The notes under the pieces were generated by a model that worked only from the letters and a program-made list of their open reading frames with translations, made no database searches and was not told the DNA's origin. DNA of 64,000 nt from Methanoregula sp. SKADARSKE-2 (GTDB lineage: Archaea > Halobacteriota > Methanomicrobia > Methanomicrobiales > Methanospirillaceae): NCBI GenBank assembly GCA_030919125.1, contig CP121470.1, forward strand, positions 1,364,001 through 1,428,000, given 5' to 3'. The position numbers and the translations under genes are program-made. Numbering within the stretch: position 1 is the stretch's first letter; the number at the start of each line of letters is the position of its first letter. Positions 1 to 9,451 of this stretch are shown here, one piece after another.

Positions 1-618
1 AGTGATCTCGGGGAGGTTGCTGTTGTGATGCATGCCTCAACGAACGACGACGCCTGCTCCATCCACCGGGGCACCCGGGTCCGCAAGATGCACACCTCGC
101 AGAGGGATGCCTTCCGGAGCATCGGGATCCCCCCGATTGGGACGGTTGCTTACCCGTCGCTCGAAGTGAAATTGAGCTGCGACGCTGCCCGACGCAATTC
201 CTGCAAGCCTGCGCTTCACGATAAGCTCGACGAGCGCTGCGCTCTGATCGCGTTCCACCCTGGGATATCACCGGATATCCTCGAGGCGTACGAAAGGTAT
301 CACGGAATCGTCCTTTCTGGAACGGGGCTCGGGCATGTGTGCACGGAACTCATCCCAAATCTCAAAAAACTCATCGACAATGGGACAACGATCATGATGA
401 CCTCGCAGTGCCTGAACGGGAAGGTATGCGATCGTGTCTATGACACCGGCCGCGATCTGCTGGAGGCCGGCGTCATCGAAGGGGGGGATATGCTCCCCGA
501 AGTTGCGCTGGTAAAGATGATGTGGGTGCTGGGGAACGAGAAGGATAAGGGGAGGGTGCGACACCTTCTCCTGACGGATCTCAAAGGGGAATGCAACCGG
601 AGGAGGACCCATGGCTGA
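1..618 (+). CDS. gatD: Glu-tRNA(Gln) amidotransferase subunit D, 3' part
   Basis: GatD is the asparaginase-like subunit of the archaeal GatDE enzyme; it releases ammonia from glutamine or asparagine so that GatE can convert Glu-tRNA(Gln) to Gln-tRNA(Gln) in the cytoplasm. The reading frame is open from base 1 (SDLGEVAVVMHAST...), so the gene starts upstream of the window and only the C-terminal ~205 residues are seen. The segment RVRKMHTSQRDAF and the later ALVKMMWVLGN are typical of the L-asparaginase I fold in GatD. The stop overlaps the gatE start by 8 bp, as expected of a translationally coupled gatDE operon. The ATG at 25 is internal, not the true start. Confidence 0.93.
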   Translation, partial: SDLGEVAVVMHASTNDDACSIHRGTRVRKMHTSQRDAFRSIGIPPIGTVAYPSLEVKLSCDAARRNSCKPALHDKLDERCALIAFHPGISPDILEAYERYHGIVLSGTGLGHVCTELIPNLKKLIDNGTTIMMTSQCLNGKVCDRVYDTGRDLLEAGVIEGGDMLPEVALVKMMWVLGNEKDKGRVRHLLLTDLKGECNRRRTHG

Positions 619-2458
619 AGGACCCCGGCTGACTGCGGGGATAGAGATCCACCAGCAGCTCAACACGAAGGAGAAACTCTTCTGCCACTGTCCCACTACG
701 CTTCGCGAGGTGACCGAGCACTCAGGGGAATTCTTCCGGTACCTCCGGGCAACCGAGAGCGAGATAGGGGAGATCGACAGGGCCGCAAAAGAGGAGATGA
801 AGCGAGACCGGAAGTTCCAGTACTACACCTATGACACCACCTGCCTTGTCGAGAACGACGAGGAGCCCCCGGCCCCGATGAACAGCGAGGCGCTCTCGGT
901 CTGCCTGACCATTGCAAAGATGTTTGGCATGACCCCGATTCCCCAGATCCACACCATGCGGAAGCTGGTCATCGATGGCTCGAACACGAGCGGGTTCCAG
1001 CGTACAGCATTCGTAGCCCTGAACGGATGCCTCCCGAATGGCGGACAGATCGAGACGATCTGCCTCGAGGAGGAAGCGGCGCAGCGGGTGAAGGACGACC
1101 TCTTCTCGCTCGACCGGCTCGGGATCCCGCTCGTCGAGATCACGACATCTCCCTGCATGCATACTCCCGAAGAGGTCCAGCAGGTGGCCGAGTATATCGG
1201 GATGGTGCTCCGCTCGACCGGAAAGGTCAAGCGTGGCATCGGGACCATCCGGCAGGATGTCAACATCTCTATCACAGGGGGAGCACGGGTCGAGATCAAG
1301 GGCGTCCAGGAACTCGGCCTCATCGCAGAAGTCGTCCGTCGCGAGATGCTCCGGCAGCAGAACCTCATCGCGATCCACGACGAGCTGGTGTGCCGGGGAG
1401 CCTCGGTCGATGCGAACGACGGCACAGACATCACCGATCTCTTCCGGGAGACCAAATCCACCGTCCTTAAAAAGGCGAAGAGGATTCACGCAATCCGGCT
1501 GGGGGGATTTACCGGGCTTGTAGGCAGGACGATCCAGCCGGACCGGCGCTTGGGAAGCGAGATGTCCGACTATGCCAAGAAGTGCGGGGTAGGCGGAATC
1601 TTCCATACCGATGAACTGCCGGCGTATGGGGTCACGCAGGAAGAGGTCGACCGCCTCCGTACCCGGATGCATGCGGCAGAAGGTGATTGTATTGTCCTCG
1701 TCGCAGGGGCAACCGACAGGCAGGTCGAATGTGCACTCGGTCAGGTCGTTACCAGGGCAAAGATCGCTATGTCGGCAATGCCGGTCCCGGAGGAGACCCG
1801 GAAGATGGTCGAGGAGGGAAGCACCGCGTACATGCGCCCGCTTCCGGGTGCGGCGAGGATGTACCCCGAGACCGATGTCCTCCCGGAAGTTATCGATGAG
1901 GTCCGGTGGAACTGCATCGAAGTTCCCGAATTGCTGAACGAGAAAGCCTCCAGATATGCAGAGAAATACGCGATCGATCTGTCCTATGCTACCCAGCTGG
2001 TCTCTTCCAAACGGCTCCCGGTATTCGAACGTGCGATCGAAGAGGGGATAAAACCGAAGCTTGCCGCATTCACCCTCCTCTCGACATCGACCGAACTCAG
2101 GAGAGAGGGGATCAAAATCCAGAATGTCGCCGATGAAGCATTTATCGGGATCCTGCATGCGGTCGAGGAGGGAAGGGCTGCACGCGAGGCAATCCCCGAT
2201 CTGATCAGGTCGGCAGCGGAGGGTTGTTCGGTAGAAGGGGCGATCGCAAAACTCGCGCCCTCGGTCTCGCGCGAGGAACTCGAAGCGATTGTCAGGAAGA
2301 TCATCGAGTCGCGTTCGGACTTTATCCGGGAAAAAGGGAAGGCCGCGCTCGGCCCGCTCATGGGAGTCGTGATGGCTGAAGTAAGGGGATCCGTTGACGG
2401 AAAACTGGTGAGCGAGACCCTCCGGAAAGGGATCGATGCCAGGCTCGCGGATACATGA
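611..2458 (+). CDS. gatE: Glu-tRNA(Gln) amidotransferase subunit E
   Basis: Full-length 615-residue GatE, the archaeal GatB-family subunit that phosphorylates and transamidates Glu on tRNA(Gln). The N-terminal GIEIHQQLNTKEKLFC block, the central LDRLGIPLVEITT block and the tRNA-binding YqeY-like C-terminal tail (EELEAIVRKIIESR near residue 560) appear in the family order, and an AspRS-like insert lies in the middle (about 270-400). Length matches archaeal GatE (about 600-640). The ATG is preceded by GGAGGA and lies within the end of gatD. Archaea use GatDE instead of GlnRS, so the gene marks the window as archaeal. No lesion seen. Confidence 0.96.
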   Translation: MAEGPRLTAGIEIHQQLNTKEKLFCHCPTTLREVTEHSGEFFRYLRATESEIGEIDRAAKEEMKRDRKFQYYTYDTTCLVENDEEPPAPMNSEALSVCLTIAKMFGMTPIPQIHTMRKLVIDGSNTSGFQRTAFVALNGCLPNGGQIETICLEEEAAQRVKDDLFSLDRLGIPLVEITTSPCMHTPEEVQQVAEYIGMVLRSTGKVKRGIGTIRQDVNISITGGARVEIKGVQELGLIAEVVRREMLRQQNLIAIHDELVCRGASVDANDGTDITDLFRETKSTVLKKAKRIHAIRLGGFTGLVGRTIQPDRRLGSEMSDYAKKCGVGGIFHTDELPAYGVTQEEVDRLRTRMHAAEGDCIVLVAGATDRQVECALGQVVTRAKIAMSAMPVPEETRKMVEEGSTAYMRPLPGAARMYPETDVLPEVIDEVRWNCIEVPELLNEKASRYAEKYAIDLSYATQLVSSKRLPVFERAIEEGIKPKLAAFTLLSTSTELRREGIKIQNVADEAFIGILHAVEEGRAAREAIPDLIRSAAEGCSVEGAIAKLAPSVSREELEAIVRKIIESRSDFIREKGKAALGPLMGVVMAEVRGSVDGKLVSETLRKGIDARLADT

Positions 2459-2556
2459 ACCCGAGTAGAGTGAGCAGAACAGAAGATCCTGAAGGGATCG
2501 CCAAGCTCACCGGATCAGAAAGGCGCGAACATTTATGAGTGGGGCGGCAGAATTAG

Positions 2557-2564
2557 ATAAGGAG
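2557..2564 (+). promoter_or_regulatory. Shine-Dalgarno before the RGG-rich gene
   Basis: ATAAGGAG lies 7 bases before the ATG at 2572. An A/T-rich box (ACATTTATGA, about 2529-2538) lies just upstream and could be the TATA element, so the leader would be very short. Confidence 0.5.
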
Positions 2565-2571
2565 TTTAACT

Positions 2572-2901
2572 ATGGGTAAAACAGGCACAACCATCTGGGC
2601 ACAGGTAAAAGGCGTAAAGGGCCAGATCAGGCTCGTCCCCAAGAAAGAGGGAGAACACAAGACCCCGGGACCGAACCAGCGGTTCAAGGCAGGCGCAAAT
2701 GTCAAGCAGATCGACCAAGCCGCTGAAGCAGCACAGGGACGCGGCGGCGCACGGCGCGGCGGCGGCCGTGGTGGCAGGCGCGGCGGGGACCGGTCCGGTG
2801 GATCCGGCATGAACGAGTCAACAGCAAACCCCATGATCCGCAGGCACATGAGAAGGCCGAAGATCTCAGCGCTCGGCGCCAAGGCAAAGTCCTCACGGTA
2901 A
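2572..2901 (+). CDS. small basic RGG-rich protein, function unknown
   Basis: A 109-residue basic protein. The N-terminal half (MGKTGTTIWAQVKGVKG...) looks like a small beta-rich domain; residues about 56-79 form an arginine/glycine tract of RGG repeats, and the tail is rich in R and K. RGG tracts often mark RNA-binding proteins, but that role is an inference. It stands alone with its own box A and Shine-Dalgarno, downstream of gatDE. I recall small conserved proteins of this type in Methanomicrobia (possibly a DUF5350-type family) but cannot verify it here. The ATG follows a good ribosome site, which fixes the start. Confidence 0.75.
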   Translation: MGKTGTTIWAQVKGVKGQIRLVPKKEGEHKTPGPNQRFKAGANVKQIDQAAEAAQGRGGARRGGGRGGRRGGDRSGGSGMNESTANPMIRRHMRRPKISALGAKAKSSR

Positions 2902-3010
2902 TTCCTGAGGGAACTTTCCTGCCCATGATGGGTACGAGAGGTTAACCCGATCTCACAGATTTTTTTGCGCACTTCGTGCGGAACTTTTCCGGGAAAAATT
3001 CCTATGAAAA

Positions 3011-3023
3011 CAATATTTTATTC
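3011..3023 (+). promoter_or_regulatory. box A promoter
   Basis: CAATATTTTATTC is a TATA-like box centred about 25 bp before the ATG at 3042, fitting a leaderless or nearly leaderless transcript for the following gene. Confidence 0.5.
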
Positions 3024-3041
3024 CCAGCTTCTATGGTGAGT

Positions 3042-3398
3042 ATGGATCTTGCAACCGCAGTAAAAAGTTACCAGTTCGGCGAGCACGCCAAGTCCGAACT
3101 GATCATGGCCTCCCAGCTTTCGGTGGCACTTACCGGCTTTTCGCCCCAGGAGCGGGGCGGCGGGAAGAAGATGCTGCTCATGACTATGGAGACGGTGAGA
3201 AGCGAACTTTTGTTTGCCCACCGCAGCACCGGGCAGTCCCAGTTCCAGAAAGCGGTCAATTCCTTAAACGAAGCGATATCCCTGGTTGAGAGCAACCAGC
3301 CCGAACAGGCAGCTGAGAAGATCGCAGGAGCTATCAGCGCTGCAACGACCTCTGCACAGGAAGCATGGCAGGTACTCTCGGAACATGGACTCCTCTGA
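3042..3398 (+). CDS. small helical protein, function unknown
   Basis: About 118 residues, predicted to be largely helical (MDLATAVKSYQFGEHAKSEL...; a long alanine/glutamine-rich stretch QPEQAAEKIAGAISAATTSAQ near the C terminus). No enzyme motif seen. In-frame ATGs lie at 3033 and 3042; 3042 is preferred because it sits about 25 bp from the box A at 3011-3023 and has GGTGAG just upstream. It overlaps the nitroreductase gene by 14 bp, so the two are probably cotranscribed and coupled. I do not recognise the family. Confidence 0.7.
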   Translation: MDLATAVKSYQFGEHAKSELIMASQLSVALTGFSPQERGGGKKMLLMTMETVRSELLFAHRSTGQSQFQKAVNSLNEAISLVESNQPEQAAEKIAGAISAATTSAQEAWQVLSEHGLL

Positions 3399-3912
3399 TT
3401 TCTTCGGGTTCCTGACGAGCCGGACTTCTGTGCGGGAGTACGAGGACGAACCGGTCAGCAATGAGGAGATCAGGTTCATCCTGAACTGTGCAAGCACGGC
3501 ACCCAGTGCCGGGAATCTCGAAGCCTGGGACGTTGTCATTATCCAAGACGAAGACGGGCGTCTCGAACTCGCCGATGCCGCGTTCAATCAGTCGCATATC
3601 GAGCATGCAGCGGTGGTGTTCGTGGTATGTGCGAATTATGTGCGGTCCATGTCGCGGTACGGCGAACGTGGCATCCTGTATGCGGTCGAGGATGCGACCA
3701 TTGCCTGCACATACATGATGCTTGCCGCCCATGCGAAGAACCTCCACTCCTGCTGGACCGGCGCATTCAATGAAGAAGAAGTCCGGGAGATCCTCCAGCT
3801 CCCAAAGCATGCACGCCCGATCGCGTTGCTTGCGGTTGGGACCGGGCAACCATCCGGGGCCCTCTCGCCGCGTATGCCCATCGGCGAACATGTGCATCGC
3901 GATATATGGTAG
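3385..3912 (+). CDS. nitroreductase-family flavoprotein
   Basis: A 175-residue FMN-dependent nitroreductase-fold protein. The N-terminal [20 protein letters not shown] gives the conserved SxRxY FMN-binding start of the family, [13 protein letters not shown] is the substrate/FMN loop, and the C-terminal [12 protein letters not shown] strand is typical. The substrate cannot be told; members reduce quinones, nitroaromatics or F420-like partners. The start at 3385 lies inside the end of the preceding gene. A second, divergent member of the family is at 32159-32824. Confidence 0.88.
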   Translation: MDSSDFFGFLTSRTSVREYEDEPVSNEEIRFILNCASTAPSAGNLEAWDVVIIQDEDGRLELADAAFNQSHIEHAAVVFVVCANYVRSMSRYGERGILYAVEDATIACTYMMLAAHAKNLHSCWTGAFNEEEVREILQLPKHARPIALLAVGTGQPSGALSPRMPIGEHVHRDIW

Positions 3913-3923
3913 AGGAGATTAGT

Positions 3924-4262
3924 ATGCCAGATTATAATGTTACCATCGAATCGGCGTGGATCATTCGCGATGTCAGATCGCTCGATGATGCAATCGGAAT
4001 TGCGATCAGTGAAGCGGGAAAACGTTTGAATCCCCACGCAAAATACGTGGAAGTGGAGGCAGGTTTCCTCGCATGCCCGTATTGTGAAGAGTCGCTCTCG
4101 AGCGCGATCGTAGTCGCAGACACGGCACTTGTTGGCCTCGTCCTCGAGATGAAAGTCTTCCGGGCTGAAACACCGGAGCATGCCGGAAGCATTGCAAAAT
4201 CCGTTATCGGGAAGGCATTGCGCGATGTCCCCTTAAAAGTTCTGGAAGTGCAGGAATTATGA
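3924..4262 (+). CDS. UPF0212 / DUF555 family protein
   Basis: A 112-residue archaeal conserved protein starting [17 protein letters not shown]. The family is restricted to euryarchaea and its function is unknown. A CPYC motif (FLACPYCEE, near residue 45) suggests a metal-binding or redox-active pair. Start 3924 is preferred over an upstream in-frame codon at 3906 because GAGGAG lies just before it. Its stop overlaps the next ATG by 4 bp (ATGA), so it is coupled to the PfkB kinase. Confidence 0.85.
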   Translation: MPDYNVTIESAWIIRDVRSLDDAIGIAISEAGKRLNPHAKYVEVEAGFLACPYCEESLSSAIVVADTALVGLVLEMKVFRAETPEHAGSIAKSVIGKALRDVPLKVLEVQEL

Positions 4263-5146
4263 TCCATGTTGTCGGCCATACTGCAGTCGATCATATCTCA
4301 AAGGTTCCTCATCTGCCGGCAAAAAACTGTTCGACCCATATAACAGACCGGCAGATCTATTTTGGTGGCGGTGCAGCAAACATCGCTGCCGGGATCGCAA
4401 TGCTGAACGGTAAAACCTCGCTGATATCGTGCGTTGGCGGTGATTTTGCCGGCAGCGATTACGATCTGTGGCAGAAAAACCTCGGGATCGGCCAGCAGTT
4501 TTTCACCGTACCTGACTCCCATACCCCGACCGCCTTTATGTTTACCGATGAGGCCGGAGACCAGATGACCTTCTTTGAATGGGGAGCGTCACGAGCCTTT
4601 GCAACCGCGGAAGCCCCCGGCCTCCCGTTTGTACATCTCGCCACCGCCGATCCGGTCTTCAACTGCAAAGTCGCGGAGAAGAGTAAATTTGTCTCGTTCG
4701 ATCCCGGACAGGATGTTTTCTATTACTCTCAGGAGCAGCTGGAATCGATCATTGCCTGTACGGACATCCTCTTTGCCAACCAGCACGAAGTCCAGCAGAT
4801 GTGCTCGACCATGAAAATTTCCCGGGAGAAGCTCATCAGCCTCGTGGAGGGGGCAGTCTTTACGATGAGCGGGGATGGAAGTACCCTGTACATGGACGGA
4901 AAAGAGTACTTCGTTCCGGTCGTCCCGGTCACGCTTGCCGATCCCACCGGGGCAGGAGATTCCTACCGGGCGGGTTTCCTCACCGCGTTCCAGGAAGGGT
5001 ATCCAACCCTGACCTGCTGCAGGATCGGAACGGTAACGGCATCCTTTGTTGTCGAACACGTCGGCTGCCAGACTCACCTCCCGACATGGGAGCAGATGCT
5101 CGAACGGTACCAGAAGCATTTCAGCGTTCTCGAACCCCGGAAATGA
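4259..5146 (+). CDS. PfkB-family carbohydrate/nucleoside kinase
   Basis: A 295-residue ribokinase-fold kinase that would transfer the ATP gamma-phosphate to a sugar or nucleoside hydroxyl. The signature [13 protein letters not shown] near residues 222-234 contains the anion hole and catalytic Asp; the [15 protein letters not shown] block near residues 33-47 is the substrate-side signature. Archaeal relatives include ADP- or ATP-dependent nucleoside kinases; the exact substrate is not visible. It overlaps UPF0212 by 4 bp and precedes the Dph6-like gene by 22 bp, forming one operon. Confidence 0.87.
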   Translation: MIHVVGHTAVDHISKVPHLPAKNCSTHITDRQIYFGGGAANIAAGIAMLNGKTSLISCVGGDFAGSDYDLWQKNLGIGQQFFTVPDSHTPTAFMFTDEAGDQMTFFEWGASRAFATAEAPGLPFVHLATADPVFNCKVAEKSKFVSFDPGQDVFYYSQEQLESIIACTDILFANQHEVQQMCSTMKISREKLISLVEGAVFTMSGDGSTLYMDGKEYFVPVVPVTLADPTGAGDSYRAGFLTAFQEGYPTLTCCRIGTVTASFVVEHVGCQTHLPTWEQMLERYQKHFSVLEPRK

Positions 5147-5168
5147 GAGGAGAGAAAAGGAGGATACT

Positions 5169-5825
5169 ATGAGCTGGGCGGCCCTGACCTCGGGAGGAAA
5201 AGACTCAGTCCTCTCGATCCAGAAAGCGATCGATAACGGGATGGATGTCAGGTGCGTGGTCACAGCCCGGCCAGGAAACAGGGACTCCTATATGTTCCAC
5301 TCGGCAAACCTCGATGTCGTGCCGGTCATAGCGGAGGTCGGCGGGATGGAATACGTGGAGATCACAACCCACGGGCACAAGGAAGAGGAACTTGCTGACC
5401 TGGAAGAGGGGCTTTCAAAACTCGAGGTCGAAGGTGTCATTGCCGGTGCGGTGGCATCCGAATACCAGGCAACGAGAGTTGAGAAGATCACGGACAGGCT
5501 CGGTATGGACCTCTTTACACCCCTCTGGCACATGGATACCGATGCCCTGCTGAACGAGGTCGCGGGAAGGATGGATGCGATGATCATCGTTACCGCCGCA
5601 GAAGGGCTGGATGCGACATTCCTTGGAGCGCACATAAATAAGGCACTGATCGACCGGCTCAAGGGGGTCGCCCGAAAGCATAGAATCAACCTTGCCGGTG
5701 AAGGAGGCGAGTACGAGAGCCTCACCCTCAACGCACCTTTCTACTCCCGCCCGATTACCTATACAACTTCAGAGATCCGGTCCTTGCCGGATCGCCACGA
5801 ACTGGTACTGAGAGGGTTCTCCTGA
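5169..5825 (+). CDS. diphthine--ammonia ligase-type ATP-pyrophosphatase
   Basis: A 218-residue PP-loop enzyme of the MJ0570/DUF71 family. In eukaryotes and archaea the family (Dph6) amidates diphthine on elongation factor 2 to give diphthamide, using ATP and ammonia. The PP-loop SGGKDS is at residues 8-13 and the family motif GEGGEYESLTLN lies near residues 177-188. The start MSWAALTSGGKDSV at 5169 is preceded by GGAGGA; a longer upstream frame overlaps the kinase and has no ribosome site. It is followed by the DUF2070 gene after 1 bp. Confidence 0.88.
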   Translation: MSWAALTSGGKDSVLSIQKAIDNGMDVRCVVTARPGNRDSYMFHSANLDVVPVIAEVGGMEYVEITTHGHKEEELADLEEGLSKLEVEGVIAGAVASEYQATRVEKITDRLGMDLFTPLWHMDTDALLNEVAGRMDAMIIVTAAEGLDATFLGAHINKALIDRLKGVARKHRINLAGEGGEYESLTLNAPFYSRPITYTTSEIRSLPDRHELVLRGFS

Positions 5826-5826
5826 T

Positions 5827-7653
5827 ATGGCACAGGGCGGTGACGTTAAGCTCGGACAGCTCACGAAGTATATTTTTACCGCCCCGTCATGGAAGCGTTC
5901 GCTCTTCCTCCTTATCCTTCTCGGCCTCGTGATCGATGGCGCGAATGCCCGGGCATGGCTCAGTCTTCCGTTCCCTAACTCGATCGCATTCACCCTCCCG
6001 GCTGCGGTGAGTTACTACTTCTCGCTGCCGGAACAGTTCTTATTTTCCGGAACGATCGCATTCACGATACCTGCGATCGCCGCCCTCGTCCTGACCAAGC
6101 CCATCATCGAGTACTGCGGGAAGACGATGACCTGGAACCGGTCGGCACTCCTCGCTCTCGCCTGCACGGTCTTCGGCGTCATCATAACGCTCGGGTCCCT
6201 CGTCATTTCCGTTAAACTGATTCCCCTGTTCTATGCGATCTCGCTCGGGTTTATCTTCGGGCTCCGGCTCTTCATCCTCGTCGCGATCTCGGATTACCGT
6301 CTCCCCCGCATGCTGCTCCCCGCCTTTACGCAGAGCGGTGTCGGGATCCTGGCGGGGATACTCCTCTTCTCCCCGGCATTCGGGCTCTTCGCGCTCGTGC
6401 TCCACACCGTCTTCGGTCTGGGTTTTGCGCTCCTCATCTGGATGATCGAACGGCCCCTCCAGCGGGCATTCAGGATCCGGGGCCTCGCGTTCATCAATGC
6501 GTTCATAGCCCACATGACCGATGGCTCGAAAGATATGGAGGAGTTCTTCCGGGAGATCGGTGAGGAGGTATTCGTACCGCAGGTCAGTTTCTTCTTCCAC
6601 AGGAGCAATGCGGGACCGGTCATCTTCACGGTTCCCAACCTCCATCCCGGGCCCATGGGGGAGATCGGCGGAGGAAACCTGCCAAAAGTGATCCACGATC
6701 ATTTCGATGAGGAGACGCTGGTCGCACACGGGTGCGCCACGCACGACTTCAACCTCGTCTCCGAGAGCGAGATCGGCAAGGTGATCGAGACGGTCAAAAG
6801 ATCACGGGACGGGATCGGTTACTCGGCTATGGCCGGGAGGTCGGGCAGGATCACGAACGGGACGGCACAGGTACTCTACCAGCGGTTCGGCGACTCTGTT
6901 CTCCTGGTTACTACCCGTTCGCCCCACCGGACAGAAGACCTGGACTTCTCCATCGGAGCTACCATAATGGCGGAAGGACACCGCTGGTTCCCCCATGTTG
7001 CAGTTGTGGATGCCCATAACTGCATGACCGATCTCTCATCCCCCGTGCTCCTTGCTACACTGACAGCAACGGAATACCAGAAAGCCTCGATCGATGCGAT
7101 GGACGCCTGCCGCACAACACCGCTCTACCCGTTTAAGATCGGGGTCTCGCACCTTCTCCTCCCCTATGCCCGGGAACAGGGTTTCGGCGATCTCGGGATC
7201 CAGGTTCTTGTATCGGAAGTTGACGGACAGCGGACTGCCTACATCCTCATAGACGGCAACAATATGGGAGAGGGAGTACGGGAATATCTCCTCCAACAGA
7301 TCCACACAAAAGTGGACAATGCCGAAGTGATGACCACCGATTCACATGTCGTAAATACGATCACCGGGAAGAATCCGGTGGGGATGAATGTCCCGGTCTC
7401 AGAGTTCTCTCCTTACGTGATGCGGGCACTCGATGAAGCGATCGGGAACCTGGAAGCTGCACAGGCTGCAGCGAGCACTGCACGCTGCGAACACATAGTC
7501 GTATTTGGATCCAACCGCATTTCGCAGCTTGCAAGTACAGTGAACGCGATGCTGGTCTTCGTGGCGCCCCTCTCGCTTGCGATGCTGCTCCTGGCATTCC
7601 TCCTCTCGCTTGTTGCATATGTCAGTACTTCACAAATTTTTAGCTCAGGCTAA
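5827..7653 (+). CDS. DUF2070 integral membrane protein
   Basis: A 608-residue archaeal DUF2070 protein. The N-terminal ~215 residues contain about seven hydrophobic segments, followed by a large soluble domain (residues about 235-575) with several His/Asp pairs (NLHPGPMGE, VVDAHNCM) that could bind metal, and a C-terminal membrane hairpin (LVFVAPLSLAMLLLAFLL). The function is unknown; the HPGPMGE and DAHN motifs are reminiscent of hydrolases, which is inference. The gene starts 1 bp after the Dph6-like stop and is probably the last gene of the operon. Length matches the family. Confidence 0.88.
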   Translation: MAQGGDVKLGQLTKYIFTAPSWKRSLFLLILLGLVIDGANARAWLSLPFPNSIAFTLPAAVSYYFSLPEQFLFSGTIAFTIPAIAALVLTKPIIEYCGKTMTWNRSALLALACTVFGVIITLGSLVISVKLIPLFYAISLGFIFGLRLFILVAISDYRLPRMLLPAFTQSGVGILAGILLFSPAFGLFALVLHTVFGLGFALLIWMIERPLQRAFRIRGLAFINAFIAHMTDGSKDMEEFFREIGEEVFVPQVSFFFHRSNAGPVIFTVPNLHPGPMGEIGGGNLPKVIHDHFDEETLVAHGCATHDFNLVSESEIGKVIETVKRSRDGIGYSAMAGRSGRITNGTAQVLYQRFGDSVLLVTTRSPHRTEDLDFSIGATIMAEGHRWFPHVAVVDAHNCMTDLSSPVLLATLTATEYQKASIDAMDACRTTPLYPFKIGVSHLLLPYAREQGFGDLGIQVLVSEVDGQRTAYILIDGNNMGEGVREYLLQQIHTKVDNAEVMTTDSHVVNTITGKNPVGMNVPVSEFSPYVMRALDEAIGNLEAAQAAASTARCEHIVVFGSNRISQLASTVNAMLVFVAPLSLAMLLLAFLLSLVAYVSTSQIFSSG

Positions 7654-8279
7654 CCGTAAGATCTCAATAGGCAGCGGGCGCCGAATATGGTCAAATACCG
7701 GCCAATTGCCCGCAGAATAATGAATGTGATCCGAGCAGACAATTGTTTTGAAATTGCAGTTGAAGCAATCACCCGGAATCCCACCATTCCCATCAAGGGA
7801 ATACTAAAACAGAAAGCGCTTATCCGGCCCTGGATCTCAGAAACCGGAGCTCTAGCGCTTGTCCGTCTCCCACTCGCATCTCCGGGCTACCCTCACCGAG
7901 ATCGAAGCTGAGTATGCTGATGCGATAGCCGGGCTCCGGACCTTTCCCGGAACCGGCCTGGACACGCGGGAAATCCGACTATACTTGCGACGAGTGCGTT
8001 GAGATTCTTCCGGATCCGTGATACGGGAATTATCGAGATGAATCGAGACGGGAACCCAATAGGGGAAGCAGGTCTCACAGAGAACGGCCGGGGAGTTATG
8101 CCTCCAATAAAGGTCAAAGGTCCCGAACCGACTGGTGCGGGAACTGCGAAATGGTCGAGGACCGATCCTTCTATGGCTCGCAAGACGGAATGCGGAAACG
8201 AGATCGCATCAGGGAAAAACCGGACCGGCTGTGGCGGGAAACCTGGTAACACCCATAGCTCCTGATGGCAGAGATGTGA
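7654..8279 (+). other. intergenic, coding-like remnants only
   Basis: No intact gene recognised. A frame at 7687-7911 (MVKYRPIARRIMNVIRAD...) and a second, shifted frame at about 7873-8001 (LTEIEAEYADAIAGLRTF, ending LRRVR) look like pieces of one decayed gene, but I cannot name it. The region ends at the left edge of the first IS5-type copy and was probably damaged with it. Confidence 0.4.
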
Positions 8280-9451
8280 GAGGATAACAAATAACCCATT
8301 ATTGTACGATCCTAGCGGAAAGGGGGTGCTTCCCGAGCGTTCGGTTTGCCCCAATTTTACAAAATAGCACCAATGTGAGTGGGTCTATGTATCCGGTTCT
8401 TGCATTTTCAGGCCACATTTCAGTTTTTTGTCGAGAGCATCCGCTCAAGAACTCCTTGTTTTTTGAGGGTTGCGAGTTGAAACCGGTTAAAGCAGAAGGC
8501 CGAGAACAGCATTTTGGTATGCACCCTGAGAACGGTTGTGACTTTGGTATGAGCAGAATGGAACACATTCTTGATGATGGCATATGGGCGTTCCCCGGGA
8601 GATAGGATTCGAGAGATTCGAGCGTTTTTGAGAACATCGCGGATACCGATCGGATGCCCACGAACACCCCGTTGCATGGTGGTGTTGAAACCTTTTGTTT
8701 TGGTACCGAAATATCCTCGGTCACGGTAGATCACCTCTCCTTCGTTCGACAGGTCGATTTGCGAATCGTGGGTTGAGGCAGTTGTAACCTCGAGAGCCCG
8801 GATCAGTCCGAAGTCACAATCCTCTTTGGTATGGAGTTTGTATCCAAAATAAGATTTCTTGCCCTTTATCGCCCATGTTCCATCCCGGCTTCTTCGAGTT
8901 TTTGCAGCATCACCCCGGGGTGTATTCGTTGAAGCATGACCGGGCTCTGAGGTGATGAAAGTCGCATCCTGAATGGTGCCTTTTTTGATTTTCAGACATT
9001 GTGCATCGAGTTGTCGCTGGAGCTCATCCCAAATAGCCTTATCCTTTCCGGTCTTTGCCAACCGCTCCCGGAAATACCAGACGGTGGTCTGATCCGGGAC
9101 CTTGTTAGGATACCCGAGGAATTTCATAAATGATATGCGATCATTGGCCTGACGCTCAAGTTCGGGATCGGACAGGCTGTACATCGACTGGAGTACCAGC
9201 ATCTTAACCATGAGAACGATATCAATGTTCAGTCGACCGCCCTCTTCGGTCTGGTTTCGATACAGACCTCCCACTACCGTCAGAAACCTCTCCCAATTGA
9301 TTAATGTCGAAAATCCGTCAAGCCGATCCCCGAGTCGTTTGATACTCTCATACCGCTTCTCGAACGCAAAATCAACCAGATTTTCCATACTCGTCATTGA
9401 TCGTACTAAGATAAAGTACTACCGGCTACAGGGGGAATTTTTCAGAATTCT
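8280..9451 (-). mobile_element. IS5-type insertion sequence, copy 1
   Basis: About 1172 bp, complete. The boundaries come from alignment with copy 2 (11716-12886) and partial copy 3 (15127-15650): the common sequence starts GAGGATAAC and ends AATTCT, and flanks diverge outside. No convincing terminal inverted repeat or target duplication was seen at these edges. It lies inside an older transposase relic (9452-10081) at its right side. Confidence 0.8.
8420..9397 (-). CDS. IS5-family DDE transposase, copy 1
   Basis: A 325-residue IS5-group transposase. The N-terminal domain (LTVVGGLYRNQTEEGGRLN; FMKFLGYPNKVPDQTTVW) is followed by the DDE core: first Asp in IQDATFITSEPGH, second in VIYRDRGYFGTK, and the C-terminal Glu region. 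The predicted protein is identical over its full length to that of copy 2, which argues for recent transposition or homogenisation and for an active element. The start MTSMENLV is about 50 bp inside the element end. Confidence 0.92.
   Translation of the reverse strand: MTSMENLVDFAFEKRYESIKRLGDRLDGFSTLINWERFLTVVGGLYRNQTEEGGRLNIDIVLMVKMLVLQSMYSLSDPELERQANDRISFMKFLGYPNKVPDQTTVWYFRERLAKTGKDKAIWDELQRQLDAQCLKIKKGTIQDATFITSEPGHASTNTPRGDAAKTRRSRDGTWAIKGKKSYFGYKLHTKEDCDFGLIRALEVTTASTHDSQIDLSNEGEVIYRDRGYFGTKTKGFNTTMQRGVRGHPIGIRDVLKNARISRILSPGERPYAIIKNVFHSAHTKVTTVLRVHTKMLFSAFCFNRFQLATLKKQGVLERMLSTKN

Noticed and set aside
722..2158. 478-codon minus-strand frame opposite gatE
   Set aside because: It has Asp/Arg-rich shadow composition, no motif, and lies wholly inside a certain gene.
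7893..8354. 153-codon minus frame left of IS5 copy 1
   Set aside because: It crosses the IS boundary and has no recognisable segment.
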